This document shows positions 21,711 to 32,011 of a stretch of 64,000 nt of DNA, piece by piece. Origin of the DNA: Fistularia commersonii. Its lineage: Eukaryota; Chordata; Actinopteri; Syngnathiformes; Fistulariidae. The position numbers and the translations under genes were made by a program. The DNA lies in assembly GCA_037954325.1 (NCBI GenBank), contig JBBMNZ010000003.1, positions 12,692,965 through 12,756,964 on the forward strand, read 5' to 3'. Numbering within the stretch: position 1 is the stretch's first letter; every line of letters begins with the position of its first letter. The notes below the pieces were generated by a model, which saw only the letters and a list, made by a program, of their open reading frames with translations, ran no database searches and was not told the origin of the DNA.

Positions 21711-22153
21711 TGCAGCCTCAGTGCGGCACTGAACTGTGTCTCCCAGAGCCCGTCCCAAGCCCAGATAAAGCCACAGGGTTGCGTCAAGAAGGGCATCCGC
21801 TTTTGCCAAAATCAAACATGCTAATCAACCATAATAATCGGATCATACCGGTCGAGGACTGGGTTAACAACGACCGCCATTGGTACGTATGACCTACAGG
21901 GGACCAGTGGAAATTGGGCTATTGTGGATCGAAGAAGAAGAAGTGGAGGAGGGCGTGTTCAGAAGCAGAGAGACAGGAGGAAAGGAAAGAGCTTGGGACT
22001 GAGAGTAGGGACTTTGAATATTTGGATCATCACAGGAAAAGGTTGAGATTTGGTCAACATGATGCAGAGAAGGAAGGTGGATATACTGTGTGTCCAGGAG
22101 ACCAGGCAGAAAGGTAGTAAGGCTAGAAGATTAGGAGCAGGCTTTAAGTTGTA
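21711..22153 (+). mobile_element. RTE-type LINE 5' end
   Basis: It begins GCAGCCTCAGTGCGGCACTG, the same start as at 32012 and 55733. It continues through the leader into the first endonuclease block (a VNMMQRRKVDILCVQETRQKG reading near 22050-22110). It stops at 22153 where a pogo-like element begins. The LINE's 3' tail reappears at 22708. Confidence 0.85.
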
Positions 22154-22707
22154 CCGTATTTCCACGACCATAAGGCGCACCGTACTAAAAGGCGCACTCT
22201 CGGTTGTGTGTGCCATTACTGTATTTAACACACACAGAAGGCACACCTGATTATAGGGCGTGGGTTGTATTTAAAACCCACGCCCACACTTCCCCCTTTA
22301 ACGTTCTCTACTACGTCTGCCTCACAACAACACACACATTTTTTTTGAACCGGTAATTGTCATCAATCGAAGCCATCAAAGTCCTCATCCTCTGTTTCTG
22401 ATTGAACAGCTGCGCTAAATCTCCATCAAACATGCCAGGTTCACTTTCTTCACTGTCAGTCACTTTCCGTGCTGTGCGGCTCCTTGGCAATGATACCGGC
22501 TTTTGCGAAAGCTTGAACCACAGTGCCAGCAGACACCTTAGCCGAAGCACCCACAACTCATTCACAAATTGTGGCGTAACTTGCCTGGCGCTGCATTCCA
22601 CTCGGTCATCCATCGCTCCCACACTACTCACAGCCTTTTTAACACCGATGTTCGCCGATGTACAGCGATCATTAATCGATTCATTAATCTTAAGTTCTCT
22701 CGCAATA
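22154..22707 (-). mobile_element. Pogo-like DNA transposon remnant
   Basis: The left end CCGTATTTCCACGACCATAA and repeated AAGGCGCAC units are typical of a widespread fish element family. The minus strand between about 22640 and 22340 reads, over two or three frames, the C terminus of a pogo/CENP-B-like transposase: YATICE, VVGA, KVSAGTVVQAFAKAGII, then SEESEPGMFDGDLAQLFN and a terminal EDEDFDGFD. The catalytic DDE core and the opposite inverted terminus are missing. It sits between the 5' part and the 3' tail of an RTE copy. Confidence 0.65.
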
Positions 22708-22776
22708 GGCTTAGATGGGGAAAGTTGATTCACTGTAGCGACCCCTGAAGGGAAAAGCCGAAAGGAGAAGAAGACA
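22708..22776 (+). mobile_element. RTE-type LINE 3' tail
   Basis: GATTCACTGTAGCGACCCCT and GAAGGGAAAAGCCGAAAGGA followed by AGAAGAAGA form the family's terminal motif. It is in the same orientation as the 5' end at 21711, so the two probably belong to one insertion. Confidence 0.85.
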
Positions 22777-22930
22777 AAGATAATCTTCATAGCTTTTTCC
22801 CTGGCAATGCTGCTTCAAGGCATGTATTTTCATATTAAAACATTTAACTGATCACATTTCAGCCATTATTTGTTGCCAGGCAAGGTCAAAGTCAAAGAAA
22901 TGCTCCTGGAGGCCTTCCGAAACAGATTCC

Positions 22931-23690
22931 CAGGGGTCCAGTAAAAAATAAGTGTAGATGAAACTGTTTCTTCAGCCAATCAGATTTTGAGTTACGACAA
23001 TGCCTTCTAGAAGGCTACGGCAAAATCAACATGTCACATGCTCTTTAATTAGATGGTCAGAGCGTGTACTAGCCAGAGCTAGCAGACTGCATCTGTAGCG
23101 AGCTACACAAACACAAATACAATTCTGTTGATATAATAGCTAATTTGTCAATCCATGATGGCTGAAGGAAGAGAAGAAATTGGTGTAGTTGTGGATTTAT
23201 TGTCCAAGCAATTTTCAAGACGTACTTTTCAAAAAATCATTAAGAAATCATTAAGAAAGGCCAGGCAATTCTGAAGCTTACAGGTGAGGAAAAGGATTTG
23301 TCCATCACTTTCAGTCCACTAACTATGTACGGTACACAGGCTCTTTGAAACACTGCAAATTGTATTGCTGGGAGTGCTTGTTATGTGCTGTTCAACATGG
23401 TGTTTGGAGACAAACTGGGTTTGTAAATTTGACTTGCCTAACCAAGGCAGCAATGAGACACCAGAGCACTGCCAGACACTTAAAAGCAGCGGTACTGTCT
23501 TTTGGTACAACCAGAGAGGATCTACAGTTGAGTGAACAAGTGCGAAGAGAAACAGAGCTCCACAATCAAAAGGTGAAGAAAAATATGGAAATCTTAAAAA
23601 AAGTGATGGACTGTGCCACTTTTTTGGGCAAGCAGGAACTTTCATTTCAAGGACACGATGAAAGAGCTGGATCATGAGTTATCTCTGCGG
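22931..23690 (+). mobile_element. hAT element remnant, 5' part
   Basis: It starts CAGGGG at 22931, the usual hAT terminus. The first 150 bp align with 28814-29000 (shared ATAAGTGT(A/T)GATGA and CAATCAGATTTTGAGTT). The transposase N-terminal half follows. The 3' end and inverted partner are not seen before 23820. Confidence 0.7.
23155..23677 (+). pseudogene. hAT-like transposase N-terminal fragment (DUF4371 type)
   Basis: An ATG at 23155 opens MMAEGREEIGVVVDLLSKQF and runs about 38 codons to a stop. The frame 23345-23677 continues with a CWEC zinc-binding motif, TGFVNLTCLTKAAMRHQSTA, RHLKAA, and the block ELHNQKVKKNMEILKKVMD plus FLGKQELSFQGHDE. These are features of the TTF-type zinc finger and DUF4371 region of hAT-related transposases. 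The catalytic RNase H-like core and the C-terminal dimerisation domain are absent. Confidence 0.8.
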
Positions 23691-23827
23691 TGTAATGGCT
23701 CTTTATACTGCATTTCTATATAATAAGATGGTTTTTATAGCCATAAAACAGTTATTGAAAGGTGATTGATAACTGGAACACTACTGCAGGCCTGATGTGA
23801 AATGCATGGGTGTCAATGATCACCTTT

Positions 23828-24148
23828 TTTCCTGCAGTTGGGGTCATGGAGATGCTGGAGCTTATCACAGCTGTCATTGGGTGAGAGGCTTGGTACACAC
23901 TGGACCGGTTGCCAGTGGATTATAGACAACTATATAGCTGTAGATATAGAAAATTTTCGGCTTTTTTTTCCCATTTATTCTAATTAACCTCCTACATGTT
24001 TTTGGATGAACGAGGGAGGAAACCAAAGAACACGAGGAAACCCACACACACGGGGAGAACGTGCAACCTCCACACGGAAAGAACCCCTTTGGAAATCGAA
24101 TCAAGGTCTTTCATGCCATAACCACTGCGCCAATGTGCTGCCTCTTAA
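23828..24148 (-). mobile_element. (ATGG)-family SINE, reversed copy
   Basis: Read on the minus strand from 24148: a tRNA-like head with TGGCGCAGTGGTTATGGCAT (A box), a B-box-like CTTGATTCGATTTCC, then TTTCCGTGTGGAGGTTGCAC, CTCCCCGTGTGTGTGGG, CATGTAGGAGGTTAATT and CCAGTGTGTACCAAGCCTC. This is the standard order of a very common fish SINE-like repeat. The (ATGG) tail is lost in this copy. Confidence 0.75.
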
Positions 24149-24150
24149 GA

Positions 24151-25090
24151 ATGATTCCCTCTGTAGAGCTTGCTATGCAAATTGTTCCAAATTCTTGTTT
24201 TTCTTTTTTTTGTCCCCTCTAAATGTTTGAAATGTTCATCCTGCGTCCCTCCATTTCCACTGTTTTCCTGCCATTGTGCTTTCAGCTACCAACGTGTCTG
24301 TCCTACGTAAATAATGAAACACATAATTATCATATCATAATTGCTGTAAAGATGGCTTTGACAGAAATCATTTCCCGTATCTAATACAACGCTAATCAAA
24401 TCTGTTCCCCTACTCACCAGCACATCCTCTGCTGATTGAGTTTTGGTCATCTGTACGTGTGTATGTATATGCGTGCGTGAATGCGTGTGTGTGTGCAAAA
24501 TGTTAGAAAGTAAGAATAGAAGAAAATCCTTCCCAATATTCTGCATCATCTTTAAAAACCACAGAAAAATAAATAAATAAAACAAAAACAAAAACAAAAA
24601 AAAGCAAGAAATTCAAATAAACACTAAAATGAATAAATACCAGCCGCACATTGTGTTAAAAATACATAAATAAAGAAAGAAACTAAGATGGAAATAAAGA
24701 AATAACTGTATAATGTGAATTTGCACAACAGCTGAAATGAATACTACATGGACATCTACTAAATGCAGGAAATGTACTTTAAACATCAAAAAACATCTTC
24801 AAAATTACTTTTGAGTCATTCAAAAAGAAATTATACATTTCCAAAGCATAATGAAAATAAAATAAAATATGAAAATGATGATACTGATGAAAAGATCGGA
24901 CCATTAAATTAACTGAAAATTTAGGAAGGAATTATGCAACAACATCAAAATTATGACTTAATTTCATCTGGGAAATTAGCCTTAAATGATCAAGAAGTGA
25001 CTTCTTACATCTTTTTTGTAGGATAATATAAATGTTTCCCCCCTGAAATGTTTTTCCACTCAGTAGTTCAGAATTCATAACCCGGGCTGG
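24151..25090. other. Unassigned AT-rich sequence
   Basis: It holds a poor A-rich tract at about 24565-24720 with AAAT and AAAAC units, and a short TG run at 24455-24495. No coding remnant was found. Confidence 0.5.
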
Positions 25091-25176
25091 TACAAGCTTT
25101 ACACTGTACATCACACTAGATTTTGCTTTGTAAGTTCAAGCTTTATCTCATAGCCGGAACAGATCTATGCTGTACA
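25091..25176 (+). repeat. 86-bp duplicated block, copy A
   Basis: It starts TACAAGCTTTACACTGTACA and ends TCTATGCTGTACA. It matches 26019-26104 with the same length and no gaps, differing at five positions, all transitions. Confidence 0.9.
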
Positions 25177-25565
25177 CACATGCTGATTAATGTGGTCCAC
25201 ATAATATTTTGCATTACATGCCTTTGGATTGAGTTTGTGTGTGTGCGTGTGTGTGTGTTTGTTCCCATTGTTCTCCTACAGTTTTCCTGGTTTGATTGAT
25301 TGACAGCTCATGATAGCAGAGCTCTCCCGGTTACATGACCGGCAGATGGTGGTGCGACAGTTGATTGTAACTGTGTGTTAGTGTGTGTAGCATGTAAATG
25401 AGCATGTTTCAAAAATAACTCACAAATGGATTCCTTTCATATAGACCAAACAGAGGAACAGCTACACATATTCACCACATTCTACATTTTTGGGAGCTTT
25501 GCTTTATTTTGTAATTATTGACTGTGGATTAGTGGATTCCTGATAACTTCAACTTTCTTGATAAA
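25177..25565. other. No feature recognised
   Basis: AT-rich interval with a short TG run near 25235-25258. Confidence 0.5.
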
Positions 25566-25880
25566 GGGCATGATGGTGCTGTGCTTAGCACTTCAGCTTC
25601 ACAGCACAAAGGACCTTGTTCAGTTCAAACAGTGGACCTTTCTGTGAGGAGTTTGCATGGTTTCCCCTTGTTTGTACTGTTTCCTCCCACAGTGCGAAAA
25701 TATGCAACAAGTTTATCGGGAAAATTGGCTAGATCTGTGATTGAGAGAGTAACTGTCTCTTTTTATATGTGGCCCTGTGATTAACCAGTCCAGGGTGTAC
25801 CCTGCCTCTCTCCTGATGGCAGGTGGGATAGGCTCCTGCTTCCAGGATAAGTGGTAGACAATAGGTGGATGGATGGATAT
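25566..25880 (+). mobile_element. (ATGG)-family SINE, near full length
   Basis: A tRNA-like head (GGTGCTGTGCTTAGCACTTC, with a B-box-like GTTCAGTTCAAAC near 25618) is followed by the body blocks GGACCTTTCTGTGAGGAGTT, TTTCCTCCCACAGTGCGAAA and CCAGGGTGTACCCTGCCTCT. It then has GATAAGTGGTAGACAA and the tail TGGATGGATGGAT. The GATAAG...ATGGATGG end resembles the 3' end of the LINE at 34119-37298, suggesting that LINE family mobilises it. Confidence 0.8.
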
Positions 25881-26018
25881 AGAGGGGTGTGTCAGAACGT
25901 TGCAATACATAGGATGGTTGACTCACCAACTGACCATTTATTATTTCAAACAACAAATTGTAAAATCTAGGCAGCAGTGACATTTCTTATGATAGGCATG
26001 AGTCTCCTCACATACATG

Positions 26019-26104
26019 TACAAGCTTTACACTGTACGTCACACTAGATTTTACTTTGTAAGCTCAAGCTTTATCTCATAGCTGGAATAGATCTATGCTG
26101 TACA
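26019..26104 (+). repeat. 86-bp duplicated block, copy B
   Basis: 94 percent identical by eye to 25091-25176 and in the same orientation. The copies are 928 bp apart with the SINE between them. The family is unknown. Confidence 0.9.
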
Positions 26105-26143
26105 AAGAAGCTTACATTCACATGTCACAATTGCAGTATATAC

Positions 26144-26310
26144 AGAGGGATAAGGTTGATGAGCCATAGAATTAAATAATGGGAAAGAGTAGTGGAAACT
26201 AGACGGAGAGCAAAAGTCTACATTTGTGAGTATAGTTTCATGTCTTGAAAGAGTGCTACAAATGCAGAATTTTCTTCAAGACTGCAGGTAGAAAAGTGCA
26301 GAGAAGGTCA
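26144..26310 (+). mobile_element. RTE-type LINE fragment (RT fingers)
   Basis: GAGGGATAAGGTTGATGAGCC and the following 160 bp parallel 57201-57370 of the longest RTE copy, covering the QYGFMPRKSTTDAV region in decayed form. Confidence 0.75.
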
Positions 26311-27609
26311 GGGACCGGGAGGCCAGGCAGAAGGGCGCTGGCTTCCAATATGAGTAGGCATGGTTGGGAACAGGAGACGATGCGGGAAGTGATGGCATAC
26401 ACCGACGGGCGGGAGGAAAGAGAGAACAAGAGTTGCAGCCCCTGTACAGACCCAAGGAAAGAAGACAGAAAGGAGAAAGCTTGAGGGAGAGGAAAGATGG
26501 CGTTGGAGAAAGAGAGGCAGACAGATGGTGTGCATACATACAATCTTGGAAACCATTGAGACTGAGGCTATCGCATCTTGTCCTCACTGCTTACCAGTAA
26601 TGGACCACAGCCATGCATCCCCTACTGTGCGGGAGCCACAAGGCGAATCCAAACTATTTTATTCCCATATCTATCCATGACCCTGTCGTCAAGACACAGC
26701 GACAGTAACAATTTTTGCTGCCTTTTTTCAAGTGTTTTAAACATCCTCTAGCTATACATGTGGTCTGTAGGATCTACCTGACGTTCATTTTGAAGAAAAA
26801 AAACAAAACAAACAAACAAAACAGAACAGACACATCTGAAAGACAATGAACTTATTAATGGATTAAGGGTTACGCTGGCCTATGATAAAGATTAATTTTA
26901 AATCAATATGGAGCAGTATTCAATACTATGTTACATCTTGACTCAAGATGTCACATTATCTCTTTCCCATTATCTCAAGAGTCTTGAGATAAGGGGATAT
27001 AACAGAAAAAAATCCTCAAATGTGGAGAGTTAATGCAGAGAAGCTGTTGATACTGAAGCCTTTCACTGATCAACATTTGTGGATAAAAAAAGAAATGAAG
27101 AATCAAAAAACACACAAACCAATTGAAGCTGTGAAGACAGCCTCAGACTTAATTTATCCTTCTTCACAGAGCATGAGCAAGGAGTTATAGATGGAAAAAG
27201 GGAAAAACAACATGGCAAAGAACAAGCATGAGAGTTGAGTAATGAAGGCTGTTTCTTCCTGAACAATCAGTACTTACCTGATGTATGGTAGCAGCCATGA
27301 TAAGCCACCCCAGGCCCTTCATTGACCTGTATTAATCGCCAATATCTTCTTTCGGCCTCAGGACACTGAAGTTGCTGATTTGCTGATGGGGAGAGTCCTC
27401 ACTTTGGAGGATGTTATTTTAGCCTGCTATACATGCTCATTAAGGTTGGTTATGGGTTATACAGTAATCAGTTTAGAGGTGCTTTCAGCAGAATAAGTTT
27501 ATGGACATGCTCCCTTCAAGAAAGACTGTAGCTCAAGTAAATACAGGTTTAAGTTTCTTTTTTTTTCTTTTATTATTTTTTTCTTTTATTATTTATTCTT
27601 CTCAAAATA
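26311..27609. other. Unassigned sequence with two adjacent palindromes
   Basis: The left part (26311-26560) is purine-rich and yields overlapping open frames without motifs. Two short perfect palindromes lie at 26933-26951 and 26970-26992. No mobile-element remnant was recognised. Confidence 0.5.
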
Positions 27610-28250
27610 TTAAGATCCAGTCACAGTACCGGATATGTGCAGAGGTCGAGGATTAGACGAAATTTCCATTTTCTGAGGGACATACTTACATACATATATA
27701 TATATATGTATATACCTATTTATACCGTGTATATATACCTTGCTTCCGCTAACTGAAACAAGGTCTGACTCTGAACCATATTCCATGCCTTCACCCTCAC
27801 CCAACTGACTTTCTGTCTCACCTGTAACCACATTAGTTTCGTCGTGTATGTCACCCATAAAGCTTGGGAGCTCACCTGTACTGACCCGACTGTCACCATT
27901 GAGGAAGCAGCCTCATTTCCATCTGCTACTCACTTGGGGATTTGCTGCACGTACCCTGTCTGCACCAGATCCTCATTGATGAGCAAAGCGGTCAGGTTCA
28001 CCAGACCATTAGTGGATGCACCTGCACCAGGTGCTGATACATCAGCAGGCGCTGTGGCCAAACCCACAGGCATACTTCCAACTTCCAACTTCAGGAAGGC
28101 AACCACAGCTTGGTTCATTCTGGACGTATATTCCAGATTTTCGGGTCCTACCTGCTCGCTGACTGCAACCAATATTTCCACTCGAGTGATGGAGAGACGG
28201 CGGGGGAGGGTGCTCAGAGGACACCATCTCGCTCCTGCCTGGTAGGTGCA
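27610..28250 (-). pseudogene. Tx1/L1-like LINE ORF1 remnant
   Basis: On the minus strand the frame from about 28245 reads RRLSITRVEILVAVSEQVGP and ENLEYTSRMNQAVVAFLK, which resembles the start of ORF1 in fish Tx1-like LINEs. It then continues with a Gly/Ala-rich stretch, LINEDLVQTGYVQQIP, and an acidic tail (MEYGSESDLVSVSGS at about 27725-27780). No zinc knuckle is present. ORF1 proteins bind LINE RNA. The assignment is by remembered pattern only, and the frame changes near 27860. Confidence 0.45.
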
Positions 28251-28253
28251 CGG

Positions 28254-28810
28254 GTACACCTTCAGAGTTCCTTTCACTGGAACTAAAAGGCCAAGCCCAA
28301 CTCCTGAAAAACAGCCCCACACCATAATCCCCACTCCACCAAACTTCACACTTGGCACATTGCAGTCAGACAAGTACTGGTCTCCTTGCAACCGCCAAAT
28401 CCAGACTTCTCTATCAGATTGCCAGACAGAGAGGTCTCCACTGCTCTAGAGTCCAGTGACAGCTTCCTTACACCCCCGCATCTGACATGTTGCATCGCAC
28501 TTGGTTGTGTGTGGTTTGGATATAGCTGCTCGGCCATGGAAACCCATTCTATAAAGCTCTATACGCAAGTTCTTGAGCTAATATGAAAGCCACATGAAGT
28601 ATGGAGGTCTGTAGCGATTGACTGCAGAAAGTTGGCAACCTCTTCACACACTGACCACGCTCCATCAGTTTACGTGGCCTACCAATTCGTGACTTGCTGT
28701 CGTTCCCGTCGTTTAGGAGCAAGAAAATTTCACGACTGGATTTGTTGCACATGTGACATCCTATCACAGTTCCACGCTGGAATTCACTGTGCTCCTGAGC
28801 TCAGTGAATT
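28254..28810 (-). mobile_element. Tc1-like transposon fragment
   Basis: On the minus strand the sequence follows the fish Tc1 order: a CATGTGCAACAAATCCAGTC start region, GGTAGGCCACGTAAA, GCCAACTTTCTGCAGTCAAT, CATGGCCGAGCAGCT, and then the transposase middle GDQYLSDCNVPSVKFGG plus IMVWGCFSGVGLG (28270-28370). The IMVWGCFSG block follows the first catalytic Asp region in Tc1 transposases. The C-terminal third and one inverted end are missing, and there are several small deletions. Confidence 0.8.
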
Positions 28811-28813
28811 CAG

Positions 28814-29090
28814 CAGGGGGGGCTGCACAATGAGTTCTGCAAGCCATTCACGCAATAAAATAAGTGTTGATGACACTGTTGCTTCAACCAATCAGATTTT
28901 GAGTTGGCGACATCAAAGCCTCCTAGCAGGCTACAGCAACATCTGCAAATTCACACCCTCTATTTGGATAGTCAGGGAGTATTGCTGGGAGTGCTCGGAG
29001 CTGAAGCGCACGGATAATCTGTACGACAGAATAATTGAACTGTTTTTGAGGAAAGAAAGGAGGATGGATTTTGTCTACAAATGATCACAA
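28814..29090 (+). mobile_element. hAT element remnant, deletion derivative
   Basis: It starts CAGGGGGGG and aligns with the hAT copy at 22931 over the first 150 bp. It then jumps to the CWEC zinc-finger codons (YCWECSE near 28980-29000), skipping the transposase start. It contains no usable coding sequence. Confidence 0.7.
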
Positions 29091-29609
29091 TTTTTGGCAA
29101 GTAAAATGCTGCTGGTTTCCTCAATAATACTCCAAGTTTATTAGGTTATTGTTGTCGCAGATGTTTGCTATAAAGGCATTTATTGTGGCTACTGACCGTT
29201 TTTGTGGCTCCCGCCACGGGACCAGACTTTGTTGTCCCGGTGTGTTCAGATTTCATTCAGGTAAAAACGTCACAATGGTGTATTGTGACGTATTGTGACG
29301 CATCTCAGTGTCCGCTGGACACTGAGATGCGTCCAGCGGACTACGCCATTGTGCAGAATAAACCATTGTGCAGGTGAAGAGGTTCTGGACCCAAGCCGAG
29401 GAGGCTCAGTCATTTTATACCATTTCCTCAGCGGTCGAGTGTACTTCCTAATAAGGACTTGTTTTACACATTCTCTGAATTTGGGCACTTGGGGTGCCAG
29501 GCCGCGCCCCGTAACATGCCGCATGATCAATTATGCACGGAACGTGTCAGTGGAAGAGGACAGAGTTGGGCATCCTTGTGTCGTTTCGTGATGCGCTCCT
29601 AGTTCTTGA
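29091..29609. other. Unassigned, with a strong hairpin
   Basis: TGTGACGTAT-type direct repeats at about 29282-29300 lead into a 17-bp-arm hairpin (29297-29333). No coding remnant was recognised. Confidence 0.5.
29297..29333. repeat. Perfect inverted repeat, 17-bp arms, 3-nt loop
   Basis: GACGCATCTCAGTGTCC, loop GCT, then GGACACTGAGATGCGTC. A second overlapping inverted pair, TCCGCTGGAC (29311-29320) and GTCCAGCGGA (29331-29340), makes a compound fold-back. Confidence 0.95.
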
Positions 29610-30440
29610 ACAAGGCCGGGTCTCTTATCTTTGGAAGTAAGGCAAGGACTGTCCTCTGTCATGAGCTTGGCAGGCAGCCGGTCTGACTTCACTCCATCAG
29701 TATTGCATGAAGTTCATGGCCAGTGCTGCTCCAAAAGGGTTTAAAAAAGTCCATGGGGAGCCCATCAAGTCCTGGTGTTCAGCCCAAAGGCATCTGGTTT
29801 ATGGCTGTGGTGAGGACTTCAATGGTCTATTCCTGCGCCAGAGTCATTCGCTCCTCCAATTTGATTTGGGGGAGGTCCTTCAGGGGATCTCCGCGGCTTC
29901 CAGAGTCACAGTCCGCTCTCTCAAATAGGTCTGTATAGAGGCAGAGTGCATGAGCCCTCATTTGTGATGGGTTGGTAGTTACTCCAGGTAGCCTCAAACA
30001 GAGCATCAGATCTCACTGCACAGTAGACCTTGAGGTATCCATATCCATAGGTGGAGGAACCGAGACCTGATCAGAGCTCACTTTACCCTTTCCTGAAGGA
30101 GTGTGTTGAGATTGAGTCTCCTCCCCTTCAGCAAGGCCTCAGCAATAGCGCCTGCACACCCAGCCCTTTTTTGATATTTCAAATTTCAGATTCAAGATTT
30201 TTGATTACCTCTTTTGCTTTGGCCGAGGAGTGAGACATGTACTGTTGACAGAACACAGGACTTTTGGCCTTGCCAACTTCCCACCATAAATTCAAAAAGT
30301 GTAATTGTATTTTTTTGTTTTCGCCATTCCTGCCAGAAAACATTGTGCTTTTGGCAGAAGCCCTTTTCTTGTAGAAGCTTATTGTTAAAAATACGAGTTG
30401 ACCCGTTGGCCAGGGGTCGTGACTAGCTCAAACACAACTA
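29610..30440 (-). pseudogene. Tx1/L1-like LINE ORF2 remnant
   Basis: Minus-strand reading from about 30425 gives TRIFNNKLLQEKGFCQKHNV and FWQEWRKQKNT, which match the linker between endonuclease and RT in fish Tx1-like LINEs, then VFCQQYMSHSS in another frame. Nearer 29800-29640 it gives LDGLPMDFFKPFW and ESSQTGCLP, the conserved start of the RT domain. Frameshifts and stops are many. The piece ends before the RT catalytic box. Confidence 0.7.
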
Positions 30441-32011
30441 AATGATGATCCGAAAAGCCAACTGGAGACTTGACTAATCGGGGTTGGGGGTGGCGGGCGG
30501 CACAGTGAGAGAAGTGCCTCGGGCTACAGCGCGAGCCCGTAATGTCATCGTTTCGCCATCAGTAACCCCATTGCCCTCCAATTTTGGCTTCCTGTGCGGA
30601 CAAGCATCCCATTTGTAGCCCACATCTCAACAATCATAACAATTCATTTGTCCCGAACTGGCGCACACCATACACAGTGGATTTCATGAACTGTGTCTGT
30701 TCAAAGCCACTTCCTCCACACTTGCACGAAAAGCCAAAGTCACCTGCGTTGATGATGAGCTTGGAAAAGCCATCAGCATTAGCCATTGTGTCTGAGGACG
30801 CCAACTGGCCAGAAAAACCCTGGCTGGCAGAACAAAATACACAAAGCTCTCAAACACACACACAATTGAACCGCTAACGCAACTTTATCACATCACACAT
30901 CACAATAAGCATTTCTACCTAAGATGCACTTGACCACTCTTCAGCGCGCACTTCCGCTTTCCATGAAGAATATGATAATAGAATAATAAAAAGAAAAATA
31001 AGAATAATAGTGTTGTTATTTTCATAATCAGTACAAGTATAATTATATGAGTTAATGCATACATTTTCTATGCTTCCCTGTCTTTTTCATTTTATTTATT
31101 AAATTGATCTGTTAATGTATATCAGATCACAAATGCTTACATTTTTAGTGTATTCGTTACTCATCATTCAATCATCAACTTGAACACTAAATTTCTCTTT
31201 TTGATAGGGCCTTATTTCACTGTTTTCAGATGCAGTTCATTTACAGATTTTTGTCTTGATATCTGGTTGTCTAAACATGATTTAAAATGTGAATATCAAC
31301 TACCCCTTTGTCTATTGGTTGCAAAAGCATTTAACTTTTATATTTGTATATTTCATCTGCCATAACCTGTTGAACAAATTTCATTCAATTACAATGTGAC
31401 ATATCTCCTGGATTTTCTTCTAATTTTGTGGAACGAAACCGGAGGAAACCCTGATGTTTATCAAACAGCCAATCTGTCCAACTATTTGATGCAAATGAAG
31501 GGCAACTGGCTTTGTACCAGGCTGTGTTTCACAAAACAAACCTGTCCTCAAAGCCAGACGGGAAGAAAGAGGAGGGGCAAGTGCGATTTTCCTCCCAAAA
31601 AGAAAAATTGAATTCCAAAGAAAACATTTCCTATTTACAGGCCAATTGGAACATTTGAATACTTTTAGAGACCGGGGCGTACTTGACTCATGTGACAAGT
31701 GACTAGGCTGTTTTAGGTATCAGAACAAATCGTTCAGGAATGTGAAAATGTAACAAATGTAGCACTTGTGGGTGGCAGAAGACAGCAATCAGCGTTTGAA
31801 AGCTGCGACAGACGTGGAGAGAATGAAAGATTTATATTGCAAGAATGATCCAGAGCTACCGATCTGTTCATAAATGTAATAATTTATATGAAATGAACTG
31901 TTTTGAACTGGGTTGTTTTATTATATTGCGACCAAAATTCCATGAAAATTGACAAAAACGTATCTAAACTTTGAGGGGAAAAAAAGGTTGATACATGTGT
32001 ACAATTATATG
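30441..32011. other. Unassigned sequence
   Basis: 30480-30960 is more GC-rich than its surroundings and contains several CpGs. 30961-32011 is AT-rich. No conserved coding, RNA gene or terminal repeat was recognised. Confidence 0.5.

Noticed and set aside
25566..25640. Possible tRNA gene
   Set aside because: The tRNA-like A and B boxes belong to the head of a SINE. No cloverleaf with paired acceptor stem is evident.
26256..26600. Overlapping open frames in several phases on both strands
   Set aside because: They come from purine-rich sequence with few stops. No motif or codon pattern supports a gene.
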